Assembly: GCA_963556145.1 (NCBI GenBank)
Contig: OY744472.1
Coordinates: 1,860,001 to 1,924,000, forward strand
Direction of reading: 5' to 3'
Length of the DNA stretch: 64,000 bases
From: Hygrocybe punicea
Taxonomy: Eukaryota; Basidiomycota; Agaricomycetes; Agaricales; Hygrophoraceae
The notes beneath the pieces were generated by a model. It had not been told where the DNA came from. It worked only from the letters and a program-made list of their open reading frames with translations, and did no database searches. Position numbers and translations under genes: made by a program. Within the stretch, counting starts at the first letter, position 1. Every line of letters starts with the position of its first letter. This document shows positions 11,678 through 22,817 of this stretch, one piece after another.

Positions 11678-11954
11678 TAGTGAATGGCACGAGTAACCCA
11701 CAGGTACAAATGGCTGTACCCATACCCACACCCGGTGGACCCATGGGTACAAACCTGGCGGGTTTACCCGTCATTTTGAGTCCTGGAACAGCCCAAACAG
11801 TCAAGAATTGGCTGAGATATTGTCAAAACAATCAAGGAGCATTGTTTTGACAATATCTCAGTCAATTCTTGACCGTTTTGGCTGTTCTAGGACTCGTTTT
11901 AAAGCTGGCGGGTAGGAAAAACCCTACCTGTACCCGTACCTGTGCTATTCACTA
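11678..11954. mobile_element. 277-bp MITE inserted at the Harbinger target duplication
   Basis: Termini are TAGTGAATGGCAC and (inward from the right) TAGTGAATAGCAC. ATTGGAGG flanks both sides (11670-11677 and 11955-11962). The left copy begins with the ATT that is the right target duplication of the Harbinger element, so the MITE landed after Harbinger and only 5 bp from it. The centre is a long hairpin around GGAGCATTG. Confidence 0.9.
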
Positions 11955-12974
11955 ATTGGAGGATGGGTGAGGGGATGGATAGATACTGTGAGACAGGGAA
12001 GGGCACCTAGTGTTTGGGTGTGTGAGTGGGTGGCAGGAAGCAGCAAGGAAGCAAGCTGGGTAAAATGTGTAAGGAGGGTCAGTGAAGGGTTTATGGCTCC
12101 AAAAAAGTGGCAGGAAGGGGGTTAGTATGTTCAGGGAAAGGCAGGAGGGGGTAGGTACTTACCTGCACCATGAAGGCCCCTGGCCCTCCTAGTAATAGAA
12201 ACATTGGGAACATCATCATTGATGTCCCCAGCATTCCAGTCATGGTTTTCATCATCCTGATTAGTCCTGTCATAAAGTTGGGCAAGGGTGCTGATGGTGG
12301 TGGTTGTGGAAATGATATCTTGATGATGATGATGCCATCAACAGTGCCCTTGCCATGGGTGACCCTCCACATCACCTTCATTGCCTCCATTGCTATGTGC
12401 CCACTCTACCACCACTAGTTACAATGTTCAAGGCCATTGGTTGAAAATGGTGGATGCTCCTACTGAGTTCTGAGGGCATCAAGGGGAGCATACTTGATGT
12501 GAATTGTCAGTGATATCCTCACCATCCTTGTTTTTGTCATGGTTGAGGTGGTGGAGTGTGGGAGTGTGGCCAAAGGGGGGTCAGTGGTGGTGAACAGGAT
12601 AGGATCCACATGTTTCAGTGACTTGCCTTTTGCTACTACTTGCCCACCTCCAACTTGCCTCCTGCCACACTGCCACACTGCCACACTCCACCACCTCAAC
12701 CACAACAGAAATGAGGATGGTGAGGACATCAGTGATGATTCACACCAAGTACACTCCCCTGGATGCCCTCAGAACTGAGTAGGAGTGCCTCTGCTGTTGT
12801 CAACCAATGGCCTCAAACATTGGAACTAGCAGTGGTGGAGTGGGTGCATAGCAATGAAGGCAACAAAGGTGATGTGGAGGGTCACCCATGGCAAGGGCAT
12901 TGTTGATGGTGCCATCATCATTGGGATACTGTCACCATAACCAGTGCTGTCACCACCCTCACACAGCTCAACAG

Positions 12975-13548
12975 TGTAGAGGCTCTGTATCCTCTGCATG
13001 TCCCATATCATTCCCATCCATTCCCACTCCATTAGTATCAATTCCACTCTCTTCCAGTTCTTTCCACTGATTCTGCTCTGGATTCTGACTCCAGAATCAT
13101 TCCTACCAACCATGCAATGTCCCTAACCCAGAATCAGTACATATAGACTCTTGTATCATATATCTTCATTTCCCATCTCTCAGTACATAGCACTTTACTC
13201 CTGTCTCCCTCTCCACTTCACCCCTAACACTTACAGTCTTCACTTGTAGTACATAGTTACTACAGCACAGGACTGTTTCCAGTAGTATAAAAGATGTACT
13301 TTTACACTACAAAATATATGTTGTCATCACACCTCAGATTTACAGTTTAGTTATCTTGTTGCATCTTCTATATTCTTCTTCATCCTCTTCCTACACTTTC
13401 CCTCTGTTCCAGAACCCCCAGATCTGGGTTGGATTGTTTATGACAACCTTATAATTATACAAAACATAAAACTCCTAAAATCACTTTCTAGCTGATCACT
13501 ATTTTTAGTAGTAGATTCTATTCAGATCTACACCGATACTCACTGTCA
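12975..13548. mobile_element. Solo LTR, 574 bp, with target duplication
   Basis: The sequence begins TGTAGAGGCTCTG, ends CTCACTGTCA (TG...CA), and is flanked by CAACAG on both sides (12969-12974 and 13549-13554), that is a 5-bp duplication plus one chance base. A TATA-like TATAAAAG lies near 13297. The flanking sequence joins seamlessly when compared with the related foldback at 3182-5637, which supports the borders. No second LTR or coding region is present, so the internal part was lost by LTR-LTR recombination. Confidence 0.8.
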
Positions 13549-13703
13549 CAACAGCAGTGCCAATCTGGATGGTGAAAACTACAGTGAAAACATTGGGGAT
13601 GTCAGAGATGATGTCCCCATAGTTTTTATTGGTACTGAAATGCAGGGAGGGCCCCAATGGCACAGGTGAGTACACAACTCCTCCTGCTCTTTCCCTGTCT
13701 ACT

Positions 13704-14640
13704 TAGTGAACTGCAGGGGTACAGTGCCCCTGCGGGTTTTTAGTCATGGGTTGCCATTGGTACGGGTACGGGTAGCCAAATCCAGACCCAGCCCAAACCT
13801 GTACCCATGGCATGGGTCTTGCAGGTTTATCGCAAGTAGTGTCATGACCACATGACATCCAGTTTGCTCTCAACCAGCAACAGCAACGGTGACAACAACA
13901 ACAACAATGGCAACAACAACAATGGACAATGATGGGACATGGGGAGAAGGGCAGCGGGAGAGCAGTGCACCCACCCCCCATTGCAGTAGGTAAGTTTTTT
14001 TTTTGTTTTTTTTCTTAGCAACACATTACACAAACGATGACGACAGCAGTACCAACAACACAAACATCACACACCTGATGAGGATGACAGGTGGTGAGGA
14101 TGAGGGTGACAATGGCAGCCACCACCACCACCACCACGATGACAACCTATTGCCCTCCAAATAGGACAACAACAACAACAACATCAACAACGATCACCAT
14201 GACCATGACCATGACCACTAGCATGACCATAACCACAATTGCAACCGCAACCGCGACAAAGGCCACGGCCATCCCACCACCAATGTACCTCGCAGATGTG
14301 CACTGTCACATCAATTGATGTCAGCGCTGCAACCATGAGGTAACCAGGAGGATGGTGGTGTGCCCAACACCACATGGACACCACTGAAGACCTGCAGATT
14401 AACCCCCGCAAACCCACCACCAACATACCTCACAGATGCGCACCGCGACGTCAATTGACATTGGCACTGCAACTGCGAGGTAACCAGGAGAATGGTAGTG
14501 TGCCGAGCACCACCCGGACACCACTGAAGACCTGCAGATTAACCCCTGCAAACCCATACCCATGGCAATGGGTATGGGTTTTGATGGGTACCGGTATGGG
14601 TAGCGGAAAAAAACCCATGGTAGACCTGTGCAATTCACTA
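13704..14640. mobile_element. 937-bp TAGNG element with two dyad modules, perfect 8-bp TSD
   Basis: Termini are TAGTGAACTGCAGGGGTA and inward TAGTGAATTGCACAGGT. TGTCTACT flanks both sides (13696-13703 and 14641-14648). The core has (CAA)n, (ACC)n and CATGAC repeats. Two 53-bp dyads lie at 14288-14340 and 14428-14480, within a tandem duplication of about 140 bp. A GGTAAGTTTTTTTT motif near 13989 also occurs in the element at 10513. Confidence 0.88.
14288..14340. repeat. 53-bp dyad module, example copy
   Basis: It opens CCTCGCAG, has the self-complementary centre ACATCAATTGATGT (14308-14321), and closes with ATGAGG. It has the same length and symmetry as 10909-10961, 10989-11041, 11144-11196, 14428-14480 and 52830-52882. 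Confidence 0.65.
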
Positions 14641-15322
14641 TGTCTACTGACCCCTTCCTGCTGTTCATTAGGGGCTGGGAACCCTCCTCCACCCATCTCC
14701 TTACTCTGCCTTCCCACCACATCCCCACCCCCCACTTCCTCCACCCCACTCTGTCCACCCTTCCCCACCCCTTGTATTCTTCACCCCCCTCCCTTGCCCT
14801 CTGGTGCCTTTCCACATTACAAGTGGACCCCATGTGACACCTCTGTGAAGGTAGGCTATCTAGCAGCAGCACCCTATGTGTTCCCCCTCCCCTTTTCTCT
14901 TTTCTCTCTTCATCTTTCTGTGTCTATTAGTCTATCAATAGTAAGTATAAGAAAATATATATTATATACAAAAAAACCAGCTTGAAAAGATTGAAGGAGA
15001 AACTGACTAAGTCAAGTTCACTGTTGCTGACAGTGAGCTTGAGGGTCTCTGACAGCAGTGGAAAGATCCAGGGCAGTGCTACCATCATCCCAATCCTGAT
15101 CCCTGTTTTGGACAGATATATCTTTATCTAATCTACTATATATAACTTGTAGTTATGGTGTTCCTGGTACTGCTGGGGATATTGCTGGAGTAGAGAATTG
15201 AGGCAATCAAGTCAAACTATACTAGATGTTAACAGTTGTCACCTAGTATCATTTGACTAGAAGTGTGGGAAGGTTAGGTGGACCATCCACAACTAGTCTG
15301 TGAGTGATTACTCATCAATAAC

Positions 15323-16932
15323 TAGGCAAATGCCAGGATAAGGGTAATCCCTGATCCACATGGTATCCATACTCTTAAGAGTACAAGTATGGATACCCTT
15401 TATCATATCCATGTGCTCTCAGATACCAGCTTTAAAATGAGCCTGGGATTGTCCAAAATGGTCAAGAACTGAATGCGATATGAGCAAAAAATGATTAGAC
15501 CATATCTCACTCGATTCTTGACCATTTTGATGTTTCTTGGAGGTGTTTTGGACTGGAAACCTGTGCAGGTCACATCAGCAAAACAGTCATCAACAATACA
15601 GTACATGGCAGACCTGTGCAGATGTCCATAGAGCATAGACTCATAGACTTCTTCTTATACTATCCAGAGCTGTATAGCTCTATGTAGCTCTATGTAGCTC
15701 TATGCACAGGGTGCACAGTAGCATACCATGTCACACAGTATCTTGAAAGTACTTGACAAGTATACTAAATATCATTACCATAACATTCAACATGGTATTG
15801 TAACAGTATTCAGACATAAACTACAATACTTGTGCCCAAATTCATCTGAAGGTATGAAGGCAAATGAGACTTATACCTTTTCAATAACATCAAGCCTTTT
15901 GTTTCACTACTTTTACTGTATTTACAGCAAAGTACTGTATAGTTTGGATAGAATACTTGCAGCCTAAGATGAATCAAAGTGTTAAACCAGTAAGGAAGTT
16001 GGGCCACTTTTACTATTAGGATACCTTTTGAATCCTATCAAGATACAGTGTAAAATAGTATAGTACTGTTGCCATATTGTGGATTTAAGATACTGTGTCA
16101 ATACTTTTAAGATACTGTTTCAGTACTTTTATTATAATAAAAGTATCTTAAAAGTATTGACACAGTATCTTAAATCCACAATATGGCAACAGTACTATAC
16201 TATTTCACACTGTATCTTGATAGGATTCAAAAGGTATCCTAATAGTAAAAGTGGCCCAACTTCCTTACTGGTTTAACACTTTGATTCATCTTAGGCTGCA
16301 AGTATTCTATCCAAACTATACAGTACTTTGCTGTAAATACAGTAAAAGTAGTGAAACAAAAGGCTTGATGTTATTGAAAAGGTATAAGTCTCATTTGCCT
16401 TCATACCTTCAGATGAATTTGAGCACAAGTATTGTAGTTTATGTCTGAATACTGTTACAATACCATGTTGAATGTTATGGTAATGATATTTAGTATACTT
16501 GTCAAGTACTTTCAAGATACTGTGTGACATGGTATGCTACTGTGCACCCTGTGATGTAGCTCTTGACAATCTAAGCCAAGTGTCTATGAGTGTCTATAGC
16601 CTCTATTTTTACTTGCAATTTATCTATACATTCTACAGCAAAAAGGCTGTTTTGCTGATGCAAGGATACAGGTACAGGCAGGTACAGGTGTGGGTAGATA
16701 ACATTGTACCAGTGGTAGACCCATGTCATTCACTAAAAAATACAGATTTTTTACAGGTTTTGCCTATGATAATGATGAGTACTCCTAAAAATCTGTACTT
16801 GTATCTGTGAAAAATCAGTATCCCAGGATAAGGTATCCATGGGAAAATCCATGGGTGAGGGACAAGAGTAGGGATATAGTACAAGTAGATATCAGTGGAA
16901 AAGTATCCCAGGATTACCCCTGTATTTGCCCA
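15323..16932. mobile_element. Probable TAGNG element split by a foldback
   Basis: The left end TAGGCAAATGCCAGGATAAGG and the inward right end TGGGCAAATACAGGGGTAA resemble the termini at 51542-51861. The inner parts also mirror each other (CATCAGCAAAACAG near 15575 with CTGTTTTGCTGATG near 16647). The flanks TCAATAAC and TTGATAGA match at only four of eight positions, so the borders are less secure. The middle is taken by the 849-bp palindrome 15705-16553. Confidence 0.5.
15705..16553. mobile_element. 849-bp almost perfect palindrome (foldback, no loop)
   Basis: It starts CACAGGGTGCACAGTAGCAT, ends with the complement, and the arms meet at TTTTATTATAATAAAA (centre 16129). The two 424-bp arms are nearly identical; a 65-codon ORF on the minus strand at 15810-16007 recurs with one residue changed at 16251-16448 on the plus strand. 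Three tandem TAGCTCTATG units precede it and ATGTAGCTC follows, so the target duplication cannot be set. It has no coding capacity beyond the mirrored chance ORFs. Confidence 0.8.
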
Positions 16933-16940
16933 TTGATAGA

Positions 16941-17254
16941 GTAGTGTATGTATACCAGTAATTTACATCTTGGATCTATATATTTGCTGGCATGTGCAAT
17001 TTCAATAGGTTCAATCAATGATGGTCTGATTCTGCTAGCACCAGGCCCACAGGGTGTACAAAAGGATACAAGATAAACACTGACAAATCTAATATGATAA
17101 CAGAACAATACTGTTAAATAGCAGGACATTTAATGTTGAAGCGATACTAGACATCATAACACATGGTGATCATCAAATATAGCACATGAGCCAAATATGG
17201 AATATGTTCTGGGCTTGGACCCTTTGAAAGTTTGCTTATAAATTAGATTTGGCC
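16941..17254. other. Unassigned AT-rich sequence
   Basis: Lies between two TIR elements. Only a 71-codon ORF on the minus strand (16914-17129), without recognisable features. Nothing is called. Confidence 0.4.
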
Positions 17255-17625
17255 TAGTGTTGCCACGGCTATAGCCGATGTTTTTTGAAAAATTGCCTTT
17301 TTAGGCTAGTAAAATTAGGCAAAATTATGAAAATATTTGAGGAGATGGGCAAAGCCAAAAGCTGGGGGGTCACTTAAGGGTGCTAAGAATTTGGCGCCCA
17401 ATCTTCAGAGTTATTCAACCATAGCTGTTGAGCCTAGCCAGCTACCATCCAACAGCTATCCCTGAAGAACCCTGAGAATTGAGCCCCAAATCCTTAGCAC
17501 CCTTAAGTGACCCCTCAGCTTTTGGCTTCGCCCATCTCCTCAAATATTTTCATAATTTTGCCTAATTTTACTAGCCTAAAAAGGCCATTTTTCAAAAAAC
17601 ATCGGCTATAGCCGTGGCAACACTA
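17255..17625. mobile_element. 371-bp MITE, TAGTGTTGCCACGGC termini, perfect 8-bp TSD
   Basis: Both ends read inward TAGTGTTGCCACGGCTATAG, with arms of about 140 bp. The duplication ATTTGGCC is exact (17247-17254 and 17626-17633). It shares its first 13 bases with the MITE at 6475-6795, so both were probably moved by the same transposase. Confidence 0.9.
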
Positions 17626-17633
17626 ATTTGGCC

Positions 17634-18465
17634 AAAGTTTGTTCACATTTTGGGCTGAATTTTTTGGCACTGTTGATGGAACAAAGTTGATGTCACTGAA
17701 TGTTGGACACTGGTATTTGGTGGTTTCAGTTTGGTTCAATCTGCATTTGGATTGGTCTGAGACCAAACTTCCTCAACACTAGCAACAGCAGCCAACACAG
17801 CATGACAATGGCACCAACCACAACCAACAAATCAATGCAAAATCAATGTCCCAGCCAACAATGCAAACATCAATGCCCATGCCAACAGTACCCACATCAA
17901 CACTGACAAGCACCAGCAGTAGTGGCACCAGCTACAGCATACTAGCACCAATACCAGCTCCAGCATGAGCACTGCCTGCCAGCCAGACAAGTAGATTCAA
18001 AATTTTAAAGTGGTATATATATCACGTGACCGGCCAATCACTGCAAACGAAAACCAGGGCTGATGTGATAAGATGGGAAAGCAGCAAGGGGAATTAATGT
18101 CTAGCATGCACAATCCTTCTGATCCGCGATGTTGTACGAATGGGGAAAACTAAAGGATGATGAAGCTTGTCAATTGGAAGGTGTTGAACGTGTAACGATG
18201 CCATCAAGCTCTGACATTGAGGCAATGAAATTTCTGCCATCCCACTGTGCCGTACCAACCTGACTCCTTGAAGGAACCCATGCACAGAAACTAATTTTGC
18301 CTCGACCAACCGGAAAAAGTATGGCCCCCATTATATTTTGAACGGCTCGTCCTCGGAAGAGTCAATGACATTACTGCTATAAGTTTTCTTATCCCCCACA
18401 CTCACTGTCACCTGCGCCACGACTGCATCAGTCCGGCACACAGGGCCAACGTTCGGAAGTATCAC
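17634..18465. other. Boundary between repeat island and genes
   Basis: 17640-17790 resembles a decayed TAGTGTT-type element (it ends CTCAACACTA near 17783), and CAACAG/CCAGCA repeats follow. From about 18000 composition becomes balanced. A minus-strand 71-codon ORF (18094-18309) is unsupported. The stretch contains the 3' flank of the next gene. Confidence 0.4.
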
Positions 18466-19260
18466 TCACACATGGTACATATTCTTCACCGCTGTCCACG
18501 CTGGGGCGGCTGCGGGATAGCGAGCCACAAAATTGTTCATATCTTGTTCAGGTATTCGGTTGATGTCCACTCTGTTCCAGTAATGAGAGAGTGTGTAGGC
18601 TATGTCCCGGGCATCTCGCTCCTCACCCCGGCTAAGGTGGTTACAAAGGTCAAGACACAGGTAACTAGAACGCCATTCGCAGCGTACATTACCCAAGTCT
18701 TCAGCTTGGCCCGGATGAACTCAGATATCGTCAAGAAAGGGATCCCGTGCATCACCATCACAGTTGATGCATTCAAGTGGAGAGGACCTCCCTCTCCTGC
18801 GGGCAAGATCTCAATCTCGATTGGGTCGTGTGATCACTTGAGCAGAAGGTCCTAACAAGGACGGTAGTGAACTCACTTCTATGGCAGGAATCAGTTGACT
18901 ATATGTGACATGCAAACTGAGCACCTCCCGTCAGCACAGTGACTTCGTTGACTGGAGTAACCTCCCTCACCGATCGGTCCAGGGCGAGTGAGCTGCTGTG
19001 AAGTTCTCACTCCCCGCAACCGCTTCGCGCACATGGCGAAATGGATGGTATGTAATACCCTGGACAATGCAAAATATTTCCTGACATTGGGTGAGACAAA
19101 ACACTACCGGACATGGCTAACATTGACATACGTCACTCTGTGCAATGTTGGCCAGCACGGCGGTCAGAACGCTTCCATGAAATGCATGAGGGATGTTCCT
19201 GGAGCGCAGTAGCTGGGAGAGAGCAGCAGCCGCCCCCAAGAGTCTTTGAGTCTCAGACAT
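18466..19260 (-). CDS. Hypothetical protein, possibly nucleotidyltransferase-fold
   Basis: A spliced minus-strand gene can be followed from ATG at 19260. Exon 1 ends ...LANIAQSD at 19132. Exon 2 is 19080-18971 (EIFCIVQGITYHPF...). A short exon follows near 18898-18879, and then an exon beginning EIEILPAGEGGPLHLN. After another intron a last exon (SRGEERDARDIAYTL...) ends at TGA 18466-18468. Introns show GT-AG borders and all frames join. The pattern of an N-terminal helix, FHGSVLTAVLAN, and a later R-G-E-x-R-D-A-R-D helix recalls fungal proteins of the nucleotidyltransferase fold, but catalytic acidic pairs are not obvious, so function is left open. The exon-intron consistency argues for a real gene. 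Confidence 0.6.
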
Positions 19261-19935
19261 GATTGCGGGAGAAGGGGAATGGCGTCAGGAGCAGCGCACA
19301 CTATAGTAGCGCCTGGCCACCACTGAGGGATCCCTTATTAATTCCGCGTGAGAGGCAAGCCAACTTCGAAAATAAAGAAAGATCAGCCGAGAGTAGATTT
19401 GGTCCGATCACTGGCAGGCAAACACGACATGTTGCACCAGGGGAAGATCGTGATGCTTGAAGGCAAACTTTAAAACAGTCTTCAGTTGCGGGTGCGCTTA
19501 ACGGAGATGAAAATTTGTAACTTTTTGCATTCCGTTAACATGTAAAAAACCAGCATGGTCCAGGTCACGGTCATGGACTCATGGGAGGGTATACTATAAC
19601 GGTTGGAACGCGACGGTTCCTGTTTTACAATAATAAGACGGTTTACGACGCGATTGGAATGCATGAACGACGTACGTACGTACCAAGTTCAGCAGGATTG
19701 CCCTTATATTGTTCCCAGATCTCGTTGGATCTAAATGTGGAGTTGTGTGGGGAAGGGTTGAACTCAAAAAGGCATTTCCTCATACGACTTTCGTGACCGT
19801 GACGCTGCCTTTTTTTTTTACGTAAGGAACAATCAGGCAAACTTAACCAAATCAGGTTTCTACGAGCCACGTCCAAAGGCTCTGGCAATCCCGCGTATGC
19901 ATACGGGGTGTTGTCGCCATCATTCAAACCATGTA
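19261..19935. other. Divergent intergenic region
   Basis: Lies between the start of the minus-strand hypothetical gene and the MRS2-like gene on the plus strand, so it should hold both promoters. No TATA box stands out. A 148-codon antisense ORF (19643-20089) overlaps the MRS2 5' end and is ignored. Confidence 0.4.
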
Positions 19936-22090
19936 ATGCGACGATTTGGCGACATTGCAGACATCTTTGGATTGACTCGCGCTTCTTCGCCCAATAAATA
20001 CCTGCGGATTCAAAGGTTTTGCACCCTGGAACGCCGAATCTGTTGGCCCTGGTCGATTTATATCTCTCAATTTGATCCATCGGACACATTCCGGAGGGAT
20101 TTCAGCGTCTTTCCACCGCAGAACATCCATTGGCCAACTTTCTTACGTGTTGACTCTGTTGAGTCCAGCAGTCGTTCCGCTATCCAAGAGGACGATGCCA
20201 AAGCTGCCATTTTAGAGAAAGTCATGAAGGGACGTCAACCAACGGATCTTATGCTGCGTTGTGAGCCTTCTCGGTTCTGATATATGCCTCCCACTTTGGC
20301 TCAAGCACAGCGAAAGGCACTATACTAGACGCAGAAGGTACCACCTATCCACATGCCTGCATTGGACCAGATTTGAAATTGTTTATTCTCAGGAAATGTC
20401 AAGACGATTTCTGGACAGTTCAAAAAGTCCGACCTGTGCGTGGAGCACCGTTTGAACGTAAGCCGATTTGTTGGGGCCTGTGGTCTCGCCCTGCCGCATG
20501 TCAACCACTGACAGAAAGCAAAAGCCTCGTGATCTACGGAAAATTGATTCTAGAGTCCCCAATCTTGTTCCCACCATCCTTATTCGAAAAGAAGCTATTC
20601 TTGTGGGTCGACCGCTCTCCTCCTTTCAACCCCGCTAAACAGCCTAGTCAGGTAAATATTCTCCACATCAGAGCCCTCGTAAAGGCCGATGCTGTGGTTC
20701 TATTTGATACATATGGCTCGGCCGACTCTAGGCTCCATTCTGTATTTCTTTACCACTTGGAAGTAAGTTGGTCTTCCCCCGTCCATCAAATTAAATGGTA
20801 CAAGTACACTTTCATTTCAGCACAATCTCAAAGCGAAGGGTTTTGGGTCACCATATGAATTTCGGTCGGTCGTTGGAGCAACTGAACAGTCTATTTCATG
20901 GTTTTGACTTTCTCATCAGCGCCCTCGAATCTATCCTTCTTTCCGTGTTGAGCGCCTTAGAGGCGGAGATGGTTTTCATCCGTAATTTGGTTGGGGGACT
21001 TCTTGCGGAACTGGAAGACGACATCGATCACGATCGATTCAAGAGACTGTTGCATTATTCTCGTCGCCTCGCAAGTTTTCAGAATAGAGCCAAGCTTGTA
21101 AGTGTGCTTCTGCCGCAATGGAGAGAGATCCTACATTATAATGCCGGCGGCAGGTTGAACAAGCTCTCGAGGAAGTCCTTGAGCAAGGTGACAATCTAGA
21201 AAGCCTCCTCGGTAACCTTACGTGGTCTGGTTTGGCGTTGGTTCCCTGCCGAAATCAAGCTGGAAGATGTTCGACTAGCTTGGTTGAGGTTGACTGCAGC
21301 GGGAAGCAATCCTCAAACCAGAGAAAGCGCGGGCGACCGAGGCATGTTGGAATGTCACTGAAAGCTTGCCGTTTCTCTTTCTAGACGAGGATTTAACGGC
21401 CATGTACCTCACAGATAAGAAGAATAACATCACAAGGAAGCTGGACGATCACGAGGACCTTGAAGTTCTCCTAGAATCATTCTCCAAGCAGGTAGAGGAA
21501 ATTGTCAATGAGGCCGAAAATATTGAGGTGCTTCTTTCAGTTTTTTCTGTAGTGCGTTAATTCACTTCATAACAGAGCAATGTACAATCCACTCAAGAGA
21601 TTGTGGAACTCATTTTAGACTCTAATCGTAATACCCTGCTCGCACTCGATCTGAAGGTTGAACCATGCCGTTTCTTATTTCCTTCATGTTTACTCAACAA
21701 CCATTAGGTGTCCATAGGCACGATGGGTATTGGTACAGGAGCTCTCGTGGCCAGTTTGTTCGGCATGAATGTAAGCTTCTTTCGAATGTCTGTATCTTCT
21801 CATCCAATCTCCGTACACAGTTGTTGAGTCATCTAGAATCATCCCCCTATGCTTTCTTCGTTATGTCGGGATTATCATCCGCTATCGCATTCCTCGTCAC
21901 GTGGGTCGGTCTGCGGAGGCATGTAATTTTATCTCATGCTACGCCTTCAGCTATGGAGTGCTTATTTCTGTACCCCAGACTCGCCAAGATCCGAAAAATT
22001 GGCCTATCGAATACGAGTGGCAACCGAAAAACCAAAAGTCCCTGGCTGCCCCTTCCTCTGCGGCGACGAGAGGCGGGTGGCTGGCTTTGA
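19936..22090 (+). CDS. MRS2: MRS2-type mitochondrial magnesium channel
   Basis: About a dozen exons join in frame. Recognisable order: an N-terminal leader rich in Arg/Ser and plausible as a mitochondrial presequence (from ATG 19936 or 19897); the conserved block FKKSDL then PRDLRKIDSRVPNLVPTILI and ALVKADAVVLFD; the long helices (LEAEMVFIRNLVGGLLAELEDDIDHDRF..., MYLTDKKNNITRKLDDHEDLEVLLESF); then two membrane helices with FGMN at the end of the first (the G-M-N selectivity motif) and a basic tail. The family forms pentameric channels that take Mg2+ into the mitochondrial matrix across the inner membrane. The last intron appears to begin GC rather than GT (about 21919-21978); spliced, it restores the usual basic C-terminus (RRLAKIRKIGL). 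The exact start is uncertain. Confidence 0.85.
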
Positions 22091-22817
22091 CTACAAAAAT
22101 GCTTGTCTGTGTTGAAATCATAGCTACCCTACTTTGCATGATGGTCTGTAAGAGTACATCATTTACTCTTTCAACTCTAACGTGTCAGTTTTCAAGACGC
22201 CTCCCACGGAGTTACCATAATAGCCGTTGTTGCGTTCCAAAACGTTACCTTACCTTCTAGGCCGAATGACTTTACAGAAAACTTTCCTTTTCTCGTTCCT
22301 TGGGCACCCCACCTCTCAAGAACTTGCATCGTCGACCTACTTTCGGGATTTCTCGACTAGCATTGAACACATGCTGGATCCAAATGATTCCCTCTTCTGG
22401 TCTTGCCCTCTTCCGGTCTTGCCAGATGCAAGACGCTCTCCCCCCAAGATCGCATTTGTTTTGAAATAAGATCACACTTCGAGTTTACCATATCGATCTT
22501 CTCGTTATCCGATCGACTCGGAAGATTCTTGACGATTCTAGCCATTCCAGCCATTCAAGTGTTCCCGTGTCGTTACCGGGGATTCGGAGAACAAACGCTT
22601 TCCATGTTTCTCCCGCTGACTAAGATGGTCCGAACCGCTTGCCACTGGCTGGTGATTTCCTGGTGAACTGTTGCGCAAGACTCTACCAGTTTGCAAACCA
22701 CCTTTGGATAATGAGGACAACATTTGAACGGGGAGTGTATACACGTTTCAATCTAAACTGTGCGAGCACATGACGCAGGGTAATATACAAATGGAGACGG
22801 AAGAATTGACGTTTCGG
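22091..22817. other. Intergenic, weak ORFs on both strands
   Basis: Plus-strand 22227-22469 and minus-strand 22357-22554 and 22538-22744 are open for 65-80 codons. None shows a domain, codon pattern or splice context that I can defend. Confidence 0.35.

Larger units (their letters stand above)
5944..15280. mobile_element. Older relative of the 3182-5637 foldback, expanded to 9.3 kb by nested insertions
   Basis: The left end CACCTAGCCTTCCAACAC and the right end (inward CACCTAACCTTCCCACAC) match each other and the terminus of the first foldback. Flanks are CACCATCC (5936-5943) and GACCATCC (15281-15288), an 8-bp duplication with one mismatch. Removing the inserted Harbinger element, a 277-bp element, a solo LTR and a 937-bp element leaves about 2.3 kb. 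This again folds on itself around about 12600 and aligns with the inner parts of 3182-5637, for example 12170-12418 with 3980-4209. Confidence 0.75.

Noticed and set aside
15322..15323. Exact 8-bp duplication for the 15323-16932 element
   Set aside because: The flanking octamers match at only four positions, so the duplication is not claimed.
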